From positions 1-64,000 of the forward strand of contig NZ_SJOP01000021.1 in the NCBI RefSeq assembly GCF_004331415.1: a stretch of 64,000 nt of DNA, written 5' to 3'. A program made the position numbers and the translations under genes. Of the stretch, positions 35,778 through 43,602 are shown piece by piece. Each line of letters begins with the position of its first letter. Position 1 is the first letter of the stretch. The DNA comes from Kosakonia quasisacchari. Lineage in GTDB: Bacteria; Pseudomonadota; Gammaproteobacteria; Enterobacterales; Enterobacteriaceae. Under the pieces are notes generated by a model, which worked only from the letters and a program-made list of their open reading frames with translations, was not told the DNA's origin and searched no databases.

Positions 35778-37514
35778 ATGAAATTTCTTGGAAAGCTGCT
35801 CCTTGTCGTTGTTATCGCCCTGCTTGTGGCGGTCATCGCTTGCTATTTCCTGCTGCAAACCCGCTGGGGTGCAACACAGGTCAGCAAGTGGGTAAACGAC
35901 AACAGTGACTATCACCTCACTTTCGAAGCGATCGATCACCGCTTCTCCTCCCCTTCCCATATATTGTTGAAAAGCGTGAATTTTGGCCGTAAAGGCAAAC
36001 CGGCGACGCTGGTCGCCAAAACGGTGGATATCGGCCTGAGCAGCCGCCAGCTTACCGATCCGCTGCATGCCGACACCATTCTGTTACAGGACGGCACGCT
36101 GAATCTTTCCCCGGCAGCCGCACCTCTGCCGTTCCAGGCCGACCGTCTGCAATTAAGCAATATGGCGTTTAACAGCCCGACCACCGGCTGGGATCTCAGC
36201 GCCCAGCGTGTCACCGGCGGCGTTGCGCCGTGGCAGCCAGTCGCGGGAAGTGTGCTGGGCAGTAAAGCACAGATCCAGATGAGCGCCGGTTCGCTGACGT
36301 TAAACGGCGTTCCCGCCAGTAACGTGCTGATTCAGGGCAGTATCGATAAAGATGTCGTTACGTTGACCACTATTGGTGCGGATATGGCGCGCGGCTCTCT
36401 GACCGGAGACGCGCAGCGCGCCGCCGATGGCAGCTGGGTGGTAAACAATTTGCGTCTGAATGATATCCGCCTGCAAAGCGATAAGTCGCTGCTCGATTTC
36501 TTTAATCCATTAACCACCCTGCCGTCGCTACAAATTGGCCGCGTTGAAGTGACCGACGCCCGTTTACAAGGGCCGGGTTGGGCGGTCACCGATCTCGATT
36601 TGAGTTTGCGCAACCTGACGCTCACCAATGGCGACTGGAAAAGCGAGGACGGTAAACTGTCGATGAACGCCAGCGAGTTTATTTACGGTTCGCTGCACCT
36701 GTTCGACCCAATCCTCAATGCTAACTTCTCGCCGCAGGGCATTGCGCTGCAACAGTTCACCTCGCGCTGGGAAAACGGCATGGTACGCACCTCCGGCAAC
36801 TGGTATCGCGCCGGGCATGCGCTGGTACTTGATGACACCGCGTTTGCCGGGCTGGAATACACGCTGCCGGAAAACTGGAAACAGCTGTGGATGGAGGATT
36901 TACCAACGTGGCTGAATACCGTCACGCTGAAAAAATTCAGCGCCAGCCGCAACCTGGTGATTGATATCGACCCGGCATTTCCCTGGCAGCTAACGGCTCT
37001 GGACGGCTATGGCGATAACCTGCAACTGGTGCGCGAGCGCAAGTGGGGTGTATGGGGTGGAACGGCGAAACTGAATGCCGCTGCCGCCACCTTTAACCGC
37101 GTGGACGTACGCCGCCCGTCACTGGCGCTGAACGCCAACAGTAATGTCGTCACCATCAGCGAGCTAAGCGCGTTTACCGGACAAGGGTTGCTGGAAGCCA
37201 AAGCGGTGGTTGCGCAAACACCGGATCGCAGCGTTAACCTCAGCCTGAACGGGCGCGGCGTGCCGGTGAATGTATTGCAGGAGTGGGGCTGGCCGGCGCT
37301 ACCCATCAGCGGCGACGGAAATCTGCAGCTCACCGCCAGTGGCAGCGTGCGCGCCGATGCGCCGCTTAAACCGTCGGTGAACGCCGAGCTTTCCGCCATT
37401 AACGTGCAGAAACAGCAAATCAAGCAGAACATGCATGGCGGTGTGGTATCCGGCGGCGTTGTCGCGCCTCCGGCGGAACCCACATCAACGCCTTCACCTC
37501 AGCCGACTCCCTGA
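35778..37514 (+). CDS. yicH: AsmA family protein YicH
   Basis: A 578-residue AsmA-like protein. One N-terminal transmembrane segment (MKFLGKLLLVVVIALLVAVI) is followed by a large, beta-rich periplasmic domain. AsmA proteins are linked to phospholipid transport and outer-membrane homeostasis, but YicH itself has no firm role. The C-terminal 25 residues are rich in P, T and S (AEPTSTPSPQPTP) and probably disordered. The frame is open 13 codons earlier; the ATG at 35778 precedes the membrane anchor. It is convergent with yicI. Confidence 0.9.
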   Translation: MKFLGKLLLVVVIALLVAVIACYFLLQTRWGATQVSKWVNDNSDYHLTFEAIDHRFSSPSHILLKSVNFGRKGKPATLVAKTVDIGLSSRQLTDPLHADTILLQDGTLNLSPAAAPLPFQADRLQLSNMAFNSPTTGWDLSAQRVTGGVAPWQPVAGSVLGSKAQIQMSAGSLTLNGVPASNVLIQGSIDKDVVTLTTIGADMARGSLTGDAQRAADGSWVVNNLRLNDIRLQSDKSLLDFFNPLTTLPSLQIGRVEVTDARLQGPGWAVTDLDLSLRNLTLTNGDWKSEDGKLSMNASEFIYGSLHLFDPILNANFSPQGIALQQFTSRWENGMVRTSGNWYRAGHALVLDDTAFAGLEYTLPENWKQLWMEDLPTWLNTVTLKKFSASRNLVIDIDPAFPWQLTALDGYGDNLQLVRERKWGVWGGTAKLNAAAATFNRVDVRRPSLALNANSNVVTISELSAFTGQGLLEAKAVVAQTPDRSVNLSLNGRGVPVNVLQEWGWPALPISGDGNLQLTASGSVRADAPLKPSVNAELSAINVQKQQIKQNMHGGVVSGGVVAPPAEPTSTPSPQPTP

Positions 37515-37523
37515 ACATGACAT

Positions 37524-37547
37524 TTCCTCTCCCTCACGGGAGAGGAA
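37524..37547. terminator. palindrome between yicH and yicI
   Basis: TTCCTCTCCC and GGGAGAGGAA form a 10-bp stem with a TCAC loop between the convergent genes. A related palindrome lies at 57964-57989. No T-run follows. Confidence 0.5.
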
Positions 37548-37564
37548 TATTGCGAAGCAAAAAC

Positions 37565-39883
37565 TCACAGCGTAATGCGGATCTCCCCGCCCTGCGGCGT
37601 AAGCACCACACCCGGCTCACTGCCGGATTGCGTGGCACCTTGTACACCCGCAATCTGCGCGATATTGCGCAGGCACAGCGTCCAGTTGTGCCCCTCGCCT
37701 TCGCTACACACAGTGATCACCCCCGCGTTGCGTTTGGCTCGCAAACGGAAGATCACCGCACCGCTGGCATCCGGCACGTCGCATAACGCTTCGCGTCCCT
37801 CTTCCAGCGCAAACAACTGGAAAGCGGTACCGTCATGCCAGGCGTAGTCCGGACGCTGGTCGTTGCTGCCGAGCGCCAGCAATGTGTTATCCCGCACGTA
37901 AACCGGCAGGCTCATAAAGTCGTGGCGCTGTTTATGCCAGCAGTTGCCGGGTAATGTGTCGTTGTGCCACAGATGCGTCCAGCGTCCTTCCGGCAGGTAA
38001 AACTGCACATCACCCACTTCACTGAACACCGGCGCGACAAGCAGCGCATCGCCAAGCATGTATTGACGGTCAAGATAGTCACAAGCCGGATCGTCCGGGA
38101 AGGAGAGCATCATGGCGCGCATCATCGGCAAACCGGATTCGTGTGCCAGTGCTGCCTGCCGGTAGAGGTACGGCATCAGGCGGCATTTCAGTTGCGTGAA
38201 GTGGCGCACCACATCGCAGGACTCGTCATCGTACGCCCACGGCACACGATAAGATTTGCTGCCATGCAAACGGCTGTGGCTGGAGAGCAGGCCAAACGCG
38301 CACCAGCGTTTGTAAACATGCGCGGGTGCGGTGTTTTCAAAGCCGCCAATATCATGGCTCCAGAAACCAAAACCAGACAGGCCAATCGATAGCCCGCCGC
38401 GCAGGCTTTCCGCCATTGACTCATAGTTGGCGTAGCAGTCGCCACCCCAGTGAACCGGGAACTGTTGCGCGCCGACAGATGCCGAGCGGGCAAACAGCAC
38501 CGCTTCCTGCTCGCCAACGGTTTCTTTCAGCACGTTCCACACCAGCTCGTTGTAGATGTAGGCGTAATGGTTATGCATTTTCTGCGGACACGCGCCGTTA
38601 TGCCACACCACATCAGTCGGGATGCGCTCGCCAAAGTCGGTTTTGAAGCAATCCACGCCCATCGCCACTAACGCTTTGAGTTTATCCGCATACCACCGGC
38701 AGGCTTCCGGGTTGGTGAAATCATAAATCGCCAGCCCCGGCTGCCATTTATCCCACTGCCACAGTGAACCGTCCGCGCGTTTCAGCAGATAGCCCTTCTC
38801 TTTCAGCTCGCGGAACACCGGCGATTTCTGGCCGATATAAGGATTTATCCAGACGCAGATTTTCAGCCCGCGCGCTTTCAGGCGTTTAATCATTCCTGCC
38901 GGATCCGGGAAGGTCACCGGATCCCACTCAAAATCGCACCACTGGAAAGCCTTCATCCAGAAGCAGTCGAAGTGGAAAACGTGCAGCGGTAGCTGGCGCT
39001 CCGCCATACCGTCAATAAAGCGGTTAACCGTCGCTTCGTCATAGTTGGTGGTAAACGAGGTGGTGAGCCACAAACCAAACGACCAGGCTGGCGGCAACGC
39101 CGGACGACCAGTAAATTGCGTATAGCGGTTCAGCACATCCTGCGGCGTTGGGCCGTCGATCACGAAATACTCCAGATATTCGCCCTCAACGCTGAACTGC
39201 ACTTTGGACACCTTCTCCGAACCCACTTCAAACTCCACCGCTTGCGGATGGTTTACCAGCACGCCGTAGCCACGATTGGTGAGATAAAAGGGGATATTTT
39301 TGTACGACTGTTCGGTGCTGGTGCCGCCGTCGCGGTTCCAGGTTTCCACCATTTGCCCGTTGCGCACCAGCGCAGTAAAACGCTCGCCGAGGCCATACAC
39401 CGTTTCGCCCACGCCCAAATCCAGCCGCTCAAACAGGTAATTGCGACCACTGTTGCCATCCTGCACGTAGCCGTTGTTTTTCAACTGGCTACCGGTAATG
39501 CGCACGCCATCGCGCAGGAAATCGAGCGCCCAGTTTTCACCTTTACCAATGCGCACACTGAGCGCGCCGCTTTGCAGCTCGGCAAAATCGTCGGTATTGC
39601 GCATTTCCACGTGGACGTCTTGCGCAACATTAAGCGGGAAGTGCGGGCCGTTATCTATTGCTCCCTGAAAATGTTCGATGCGCACGCCAATAATCCCTTC
39701 CTGCGGCGAGAAAAAACGCAGGGTGAAGAGCGGCGTATCCAGTTGCCAGGTGCGCTCGCGCACGTCGCGCGGGGCGGCATAGACCACCATCTCATTACCC
39801 TGTTGTTCGACTTCAAACACCTGCACCGGCTGGATCAATATCAGACCCGGCTGGATAAGCCAGTTGCCATCACTGATTTTCAT
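37565..39883 (-). CDS. yicI: alpha-xylosidase YicI (GH31)
   Basis: Glycoside hydrolase family 31 enzyme that releases alpha-linked xylose from oligosaccharides such as isoprimeverose. The 772 residues contain the nucleophile motif KTDFGERI, the WNRDGGTST and HFDCFWMKAFQWCDFEWD substrate-site segments, and C-terminal beta-sandwich domains. I chose the ATG at 39883 (MKISDGNWLIQPG), preceded by AAGGAG. It lies 10 bp after yicJ, and together they import and cleave xylosides. Confidence 0.95.
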   Translation of the reverse strand: MKISDGNWLIQPGLILIQPVQVFEVEQQGNEMVVYAAPRDVRERTWQLDTPLFTLRFFSPQEGIIGVRIEHFQGAIDNGPHFPLNVAQDVHVEMRNTDDFAELQSGALSVRIGKGENWALDFLRDGVRITGSQLKNNGYVQDGNSGRNYLFERLDLGVGETVYGLGERFTALVRNGQMVETWNRDGGTSTEQSYKNIPFYLTNRGYGVLVNHPQAVEFEVGSEKVSKVQFSVEGEYLEYFVIDGPTPQDVLNRYTQFTGRPALPPAWSFGLWLTTSFTTNYDEATVNRFIDGMAERQLPLHVFHFDCFWMKAFQWCDFEWDPVTFPDPAGMIKRLKARGLKICVWINPYIGQKSPVFRELKEKGYLLKRADGSLWQWDKWQPGLAIYDFTNPEACRWYADKLKALVAMGVDCFKTDFGERIPTDVVWHNGACPQKMHNHYAYIYNELVWNVLKETVGEQEAVLFARSASVGAQQFPVHWGGDCYANYESMAESLRGGLSIGLSGFGFWSHDIGGFENTAPAHVYKRWCAFGLLSSHSRLHGSKSYRVPWAYDDESCDVVRHFTQLKCRLMPYLYRQAALAHESGLPMMRAMMLSFPDDPACDYLDRQYMLGDALLVAPVFSEVGDVQFYLPEGRWTHLWHNDTLPGNCWHKQRHDFMSLPVYVRDNTLLALGSNDQRPDYAWHDGTAFQLFALEEGREALCDVPDASGAVIFRLRAKRNAGVITVCSEGEGHNWTLCLRNIAQIAGVQGATQSGSEPGVVLTPQGGEIRITL

Positions 39884-39893
39884 GCATGACTCC

Positions 39894-41285
39894 TTACAGT
39901 AACTCTTCCCGTGGTGAAACATGCCCAAACCGTTGCTGGCTGCGGTGCTCGCCACGCGCCAGCTGTTCCATGATCGTTTTGAGAAGCGGTGTTTTCAGGG
40001 TGTAGTAGCGTTTGGCGATAAAGGCGCTGAGCAAATAGCAGGCCGCCGGAACCAGCGTAAACAGCGCAATGATGATGCTGATGGTGGCGCCGTTCTGGCT
40101 TTGCGCCGTGGCATTGTAACCACCACCCGCCAGCGCCCAGCCAATCAGTGCACCGCCGAAAGCGAGGCCAAGTTTCAGCACAAACAACGTGCCCGCGAAG
40201 CTGATGCCGGTGAGACGTTTACCGTTGCACCATTCGCCGTAATCGACGGTGTCGGACATCATCACCCACTGGATCGGCGTAACCAGCTGATGCAGCACGC
40301 CGATAACGAAGATAAAGATGAACATGGTGACGCTGGCCTGAACCGGCACGAAGAACATGGCAATGCTAAGCACGGTGAGCGCCGCGTTGGTCCACCAGAA
40401 GATGGTGACTTTGCATTTCCAGTCGGTGAGCGGCTTAGCCAGTGCGCTGCCAATCAGGTTGCCGACACAGTAGGTAGTGAGAAACGCGGTGAAAATGGCG
40501 GCATCGCCCATGATCCAGGTGACGTAATACATCATCGCGCCGCCGCGCACGCAGACCGCGAGGATATTGAGGATGGTCAGCAGACCCACGATGCGCCACT
40601 GGTCGTTTTGCCAGATGTCGCGCAGATCTTCGCGCATGCCGGTAGTGCTCGGCGGCGCCTGGATACGCTCTTTGGTGGTGAAGAAGCAGAACGCCAGCAT
40701 CATAAAAGCGACCACGGAGAGCACCGCGATGCCGCCCTGAAAACCGAAAATTTTGTCATCGCCGCCAATCAGTTTCACCAGCGGCATCATCAGCACGGTA
40801 GAGAGCATGCCGCCCGCTGTCGCCAGCACGAAGCGCCAGGATTGCAGCGAGATGCGCTGCTGCGGGTCGTTGGTGATCACACCGCCGAGGGCGCAATAAG
40901 GAATGTTGACCACGGTGTAAAGCAAAGTGAGTAACGTATAAGTGACAGCGGCGTAGATCATCTTGCCGCTGAGGCTGAGATCCGGCGTGCTGTAGGCCAG
41001 AACGCACACAATGCCGAACGGCAGCGCGCCGAAAATTATCCACGGACGGAACTTACCCCAGCGGCTGCGGGTGCGGTCGGCGAGCAGCCCCATGCACGGG
41101 TCCGAAACGGCGTCTAATGCACGCGCCAGCAGAAACATGGTGCCGACAAACCCGGCGGGGATGCCAAAGATATCGGTATAAAAGAACATCATGTACAGCA
41201 TTACGTTATCAAAGACGATATGGCTGGCGGCGTCTCCCATGCCGTAGCCAATCTTTTCTTTCACAGAAATAATCTGACTGTCCAT
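39894..41285 (-). CDS. yicJ: GPH-family sugar:cation symporter YicJ
   Basis: A 463-residue inner-membrane symporter of the glycoside-pentoside-hexuronide family with twelve predicted helices. KEIKIGYGMGDAAS-like and DPCMGLLADRTRSRWGKFRP motifs are diagnostic (in this sequence the first reads KEKIGYGMGDAAS). It probably imports the alpha-xylosides cleaved by YicI. The frame extends 41 codons further, but the ATG at 41285 matches E. coli and has an AAGGAAA upstream. The 289 bp to selC hold the yicJI promoter, not identified precisely. Confidence 0.92.
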   Translation of the reverse strand: MDSQIISVKEKIGYGMGDAASHIVFDNVMLYMMFFYTDIFGIPAGFVGTMFLLARALDAVSDPCMGLLADRTRSRWGKFRPWIIFGALPFGIVCVLAYSTPDLSLSGKMIYAAVTYTLLTLLYTVVNIPYCALGGVITNDPQQRISLQSWRFVLATAGGMLSTVLMMPLVKLIGGDDKIFGFQGGIAVLSVVAFMMLAFCFFTTKERIQAPPSTTGMREDLRDIWQNDQWRIVGLLTILNILAVCVRGGAMMYYVTWIMGDAAIFTAFLTTYCVGNLIGSALAKPLTDWKCKVTIFWWTNAALTVLSIAMFFVPVQASVTMFIFIFVIGVLHQLVTPIQWVMMSDTVDYGEWCNGKRLTGISFAGTLFVLKLGLAFGGALIGWALAGGGYNATAQSQNGATISIIIALFTLVPAACYLLSAFIAKRYYTLKTPLLKTIMEQLARGEHRSQQRFGHVSPREELL

Positions 41286-41537
41286 TTTTGTTTCCTTTAC
41301 GCATGAAAAATACGCAGAAAGCGGTTTCAGACGTTGTAAACGATTGGATTTCAGCCGGGTATTGCGAATTCTAGTTATCTGATTACGTTTATTCTTTTCT
41401 GTGATCACGGTTCCTTTAGCGGGTGAAAAATAGCTAAGCCATGGAAAAGATGAAGATTTATCTTAAACAACCGTTTGCGGCGGGAGCACAATGAGAAAAT
41501 TTATGACGGAAGTATGTGGTAAATGCCTGAAAGTAGC

Positions 41538-41543
41538 TATAAT
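41538..41543 (+). promoter_or_regulatory. selC promoter -10 box
   Basis: A perfect TATAAT followed by a G+C-rich discriminator (GCGCCCC) lies 32 bp upstream of selC, as expected for a stable-RNA promoter. The -35 region is weak. Confidence 0.6.
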
Positions 41544-41574
41544 GCGCCCCGCCTCCATGTAGCAATGCAGGCGC

Positions 41575-41669
41575 GGAAGATCGTCATCTCCGGTGAGGTG
41601 GCTGGACTTCAAATCCAGTTGGGGCCGCCAGCGGTCCCGGGCAGGTTCGACTCCTGTGATCTTCCGCCA
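41575..41669 (+). tRNA. selC: selenocysteine tRNA (anticodon TCA)
   Basis: The 95-nt gene differs from E. coli selC at only a few positions. It has the GGAAGATC/GATCTTCC 8-bp acceptor stem, the long variable arm, the TTCGACT T-loop segment, the ACTTCAAA anticodon loop with TCA, and an encoded CCA end. SelC inserts selenocysteine at UGA. Its 3' end is a well-known integration site for genomic islands, and the sequence right after it turns A+T-rich and accessory. Confidence 0.97.
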
Positions 41670-41860
41670 AAATGAACTTCTACCAAATATTCAAATAACT
41701 TATTAATGCACATTCTTTATTCCTCCAGCTTATATTTATTGGCCTCCCCAAAAGATATATTTAAATTTATGTGAGATGGTTCCAAATATCAGCAATTCAG
41801 CCAATATTATATTCACTATTATCTGATAAATTAGAGATTCACTCTTAAAAGGATGAATAT

Positions 41861-42253
41861 ATGACTGCTGCTATTCGTTTTCGGGCCTCTTGCATCAAAA
41901 CATTATCATCTGTAGAAGCCAATCCAGAAAAATCACATCAGCATGAGTTTAACGGAGTTAAAGAATTAAAAGCTTTATTAGGTATAGATGAATTTAAATG
42001 CGATGCGAAATTCTCTATACGGGGATCTCAAGTCTCAAATCGTGCACAAGTTACCTGGTATGACGCTCGCACTTCACATTTGTCGAGATCAGAGTATCGT
42101 CTCTATTTTACTCAAAATGAAGTTATGGATAATGCTGCTGAAGGCGACAATATAATCATAGGATATGATACGAATGATAACCTGCAGATTATATTAATAA
42201 AAATTGGAACTGCTTCGCATGAGGGGTTAATTAAAAATTGGCGAGAAAATTAA
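41861..42253 (+). CDS. stand-alone domain resembling EcoRII N-terminal (B3-like) DNA-binding domain
   Basis: A 130-residue protein. The layout KTLSS (13-17), SHQHEF (25-30), KELKALLG (34-41), VTWYDAR (64-70), RSEYRLYF (76-83) and GDNIIIG (95-101) recalls the effector DNA-binding domain at the N-terminus of the restriction enzyme EcoRII and relatives. In those enzymes this domain precedes a PD-(D/E)xK nuclease; here the protein stops after the domain and no nuclease follows. It may be a truncated restriction enzyme or a free DNA-binding protein. AGGA seven bases before the ATG and intact coding argue for expression. Strongly A+T-rich, so probably acquired. The homology is by eye only. Confidence 0.6.
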   Translation: MTAAIRFRASCIKTLSSVEANPEKSHQHEFNGVKELKALLGIDEFKCDAKFSIRGSQVSNRAQVTWYDARTSHLSRSEYRLYFTQNEVMDNAAEGDNIIIGYDTNDNLQIILIKIGTASHEGLIKNWREN

Positions 42254-42396
42254 CCATGCCTGTTTTGATTCACTGTCGCTAGTATAATTATGGCGTAAAA
42301 AAATAATTACCCATCAATATTTAGAAATATATTTATAGAAGAAACATAATTAAGGGAAAATTTTCTAATTCGCTCAGAATAAAAAAATAATATTTT

Positions 42397-42588
42397 TTAT
42401 TCTTTTTCTTTTTCTTTTTCTTTTTCGCGTTCTACCTCAAACCGCAACCTACAAGCCTCTTTAACCCACTTGCTAAAATTCCCTTTTCCCGCCGCTTTCT
42501 CAATCTGTTCCAAAAGATCATCCTCAAATCGGATGTTCTTCATCGTGCTTTTGGTTCGATCAAAATTAAGCTTCTTTTTTTCTTGCAT
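42397..42588 (-). CDS. small ribbon-helix-helix protein with a repetitive EK tail
   Basis: A 63-residue protein, or 67 from a GTG at 42600. STMKNIRFEDDLLEQIEKAA forms the beta strand and first helix of a CopG/Arc-like fold, and GNFSKWVKEACRLRF the second helix. It resembles the short DUF3950 (YlcI/YnfO-like) proteins of prophages. The last nine residues EKEKEKEKE are encoded by a run of TTTTTC hexamers on the plus strand. There is no clear ribosome-binding site; instead the start abuts a perfect inverted repeat that may be its own operator. The partner or target is unknown. Confidence 0.6.
   Translation of the reverse strand: MQEKKKLNFDRTKSTMKNIRFEDDLLEQIEKAAGKGNFSKWVKEACRLRFEVEREKEKEKEKE
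42403..42426. repeat. TTTTTC hexanucleotide tandem repeat
   Basis: Four perfect TTTTTC units, preceded by a partial unit, lie inside the 3' end of the ribbon-helix-helix gene. Each unit encodes EK on the minus strand, so slippage changes tail length without shifting frame. Confidence 0.85.
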
Positions 42589-42633
42589 GGTAGGTACCAC
42601 TTCGGTTACGTTATGTTCATGTGGTACCTACCA
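42588..42633. promoter_or_regulatory. paired palindromic operator-like repeat
   Basis: TGGTAGGTACCAC at 42588-42600 and its exact reverse complement at 42621-42633 are 20 bp apart. Each arm is itself nearly palindromic (GTGGTA-CC-TACCAC), giving two half-site pairs. It lies over the start of the ribbon-helix-helix gene, where an autoregulatory operator would be expected; the RNA could also fold into a 13-bp stem. Confidence 0.65.
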
Positions 42634-42720
42634 CATGAAATTGGATTTCGTAAACAACGCTCCGATGTGCAGGAACACAACCGGAGCGTCTAACCATCCC
42701 CAACTATCAAGGAGTTGATA

Positions 42721-43029
42721 ATGGCTGATCCGCATTCTACCTCAGACTTCACCATCGCCGGAACCGAGCACAACGTAATTGTGCGATATCGCCCGAATCA
42801 GGGCGACGCGAGCACGCCGAGCATCACGCTTTCCGGCAAGTGGCTGCGCGATGCCGGGTTTAATACCGGGCAACATATTCTGGTGAAAGTGATGCAGGGC
42901 TGCATCGTGCTGGTGAAATACAGTGATAAAGAGGAGTGGCTGGCGACGGCGCTGGATAAAACGCGCAAGCAGCTCAGGGAAGTGAAGGACGTCATGAAAA
43001 ACGCGTATCTGCAATCACGGCCAGACTGA
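42721..43029 (+). CDS. symE: SymE-family toxin
   Basis: A 102-residue protein with the AbrB/SpoVT-like SymE domain: VRYRPNQGDASTPSITLSGK, then WLRDAGFNTGQHILVKVM and GCIVLV match the conserved core of E. coli SymE. The E. coli toxin is SOS-induced, associates with the nucleoid and is controlled by the antisense RNA SymR. The ATG at 42721 follows AAGGAG at seven bases; a TTG two codons earlier is less likely. The C-terminal 30 residues are charged and differ from E. coli SymE. An antisense RNA could not be confirmed by eye. Confidence 0.8.
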   Translation: MADPHSTSDFTIAGTEHNVIVRYRPNQGDASTPSITLSGKWLRDAGFNTGQHILVKVMQGCIVLVKYSDKEEWLATALDKTRKQLREVKDVMKNAYLQSRPD

Positions 43030-43051
43030 ATCCTGCCGATTTGCAGCATGA

Positions 43052-43085
43052 CAAATACAGCGTGCCTGCGGGCAGGCTGTATTTG
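43052..43085 (+). terminator. long hairpin after symE
   Basis: CAAATACAGC and GCTGTATTTG form a perfect 10-bp stem that encloses a second short stem (TGCC with GGCA). It begins 23 bp after the symE stop. It may end the symE transcript or shield its 3' end; no T-run follows. Confidence 0.5.
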
Positions 43086-43272
43086 CCGGGGCGGAAGGAA
43101 ATGAAAAGACCAACCTGGAAGGTGTTTTACGGTGGGAAGAACGCGGTGAAATCGGCAGCATCGGTTCAATATTGCACGCCAAAAAACGTGTTAAAAGTCG
43201 TTCGTTTCCCCCTCTCCATCGCCATTTTTAAGGAGTAAGATAAGCGCCTCGAAATTCCACAGACAACAACCG

Positions 43273-43554
43273 ATGAAGCGCTTCCTTTTTATTCTCTCCA
43301 CCGCCTTTATTTTCAACACCAGTTTTGCTGCCGCCCCGTTGCCGAAAGACGTTCAGGATTTCCGCAACCTTGCCGAAGAGTGCGAGCATTTCGCCGGCGA
43401 GCAGGATTCGGATCTCGACGAGCAGCGCCAGAAAGAGCTGGATGCCAGCCTGCAAGCCACCTGCGGCAAAGCGGTGGTTCAGCTCAAAACGCTGCGGGAA
43501 AAATACAAAAATGACACGGCATTAATGAAAGTTATTAATGCCTATGATTTCTGA
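43273..43554 (+). CDS. small secreted protein, function unknown
   Basis: A 93-residue protein with a clear Sec signal peptide (MKRFLFILSTAFIFNTSFAA) and probable cleavage after AA near residue 20. The mature part is helical and acidic, with two cysteines (C37 and C64) likely to form a disulphide in the periplasm. I do not recognise the family. It stands alone between symE and the convergent oxidoreductase. Confidence 0.7.
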   Translation: MKRFLFILSTAFIFNTSFAAAPLPKDVQDFRNLAEECEHFAGEQDSDLDEQRQKELDASLQATCGKAVVQLKTLREKYKNDTALMKVINAYDF

Positions 43555-43572
43555 CGGCGGTTTGCAGCACGC

Positions 43573-43594
43573 AAAAAAGGGGGCACTTGCCCCC
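43573..43594 (-). terminator. terminator of the old yellow enzyme gene
   Basis: On the minus strand GGGGGC and GCCCCC arms are followed by six T residues, 8 bp beyond the stop of the 43603-44706 gene. Confidence 0.85.
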
Positions 43595-43602
43595 GTTCGT
43601 TA

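Noticed and set aside
39116..39889. 257-codon plus-strand frame inside yicI
   Set aside because: Antisense of the GH31 coding sequence, without domain or ribosome-binding site.
39921..40934. 337-codon plus-strand frame inside yicJ
   Set aside because: Antisense shadow of the symporter gene; rich in H, R and Q as such shadows usually are.
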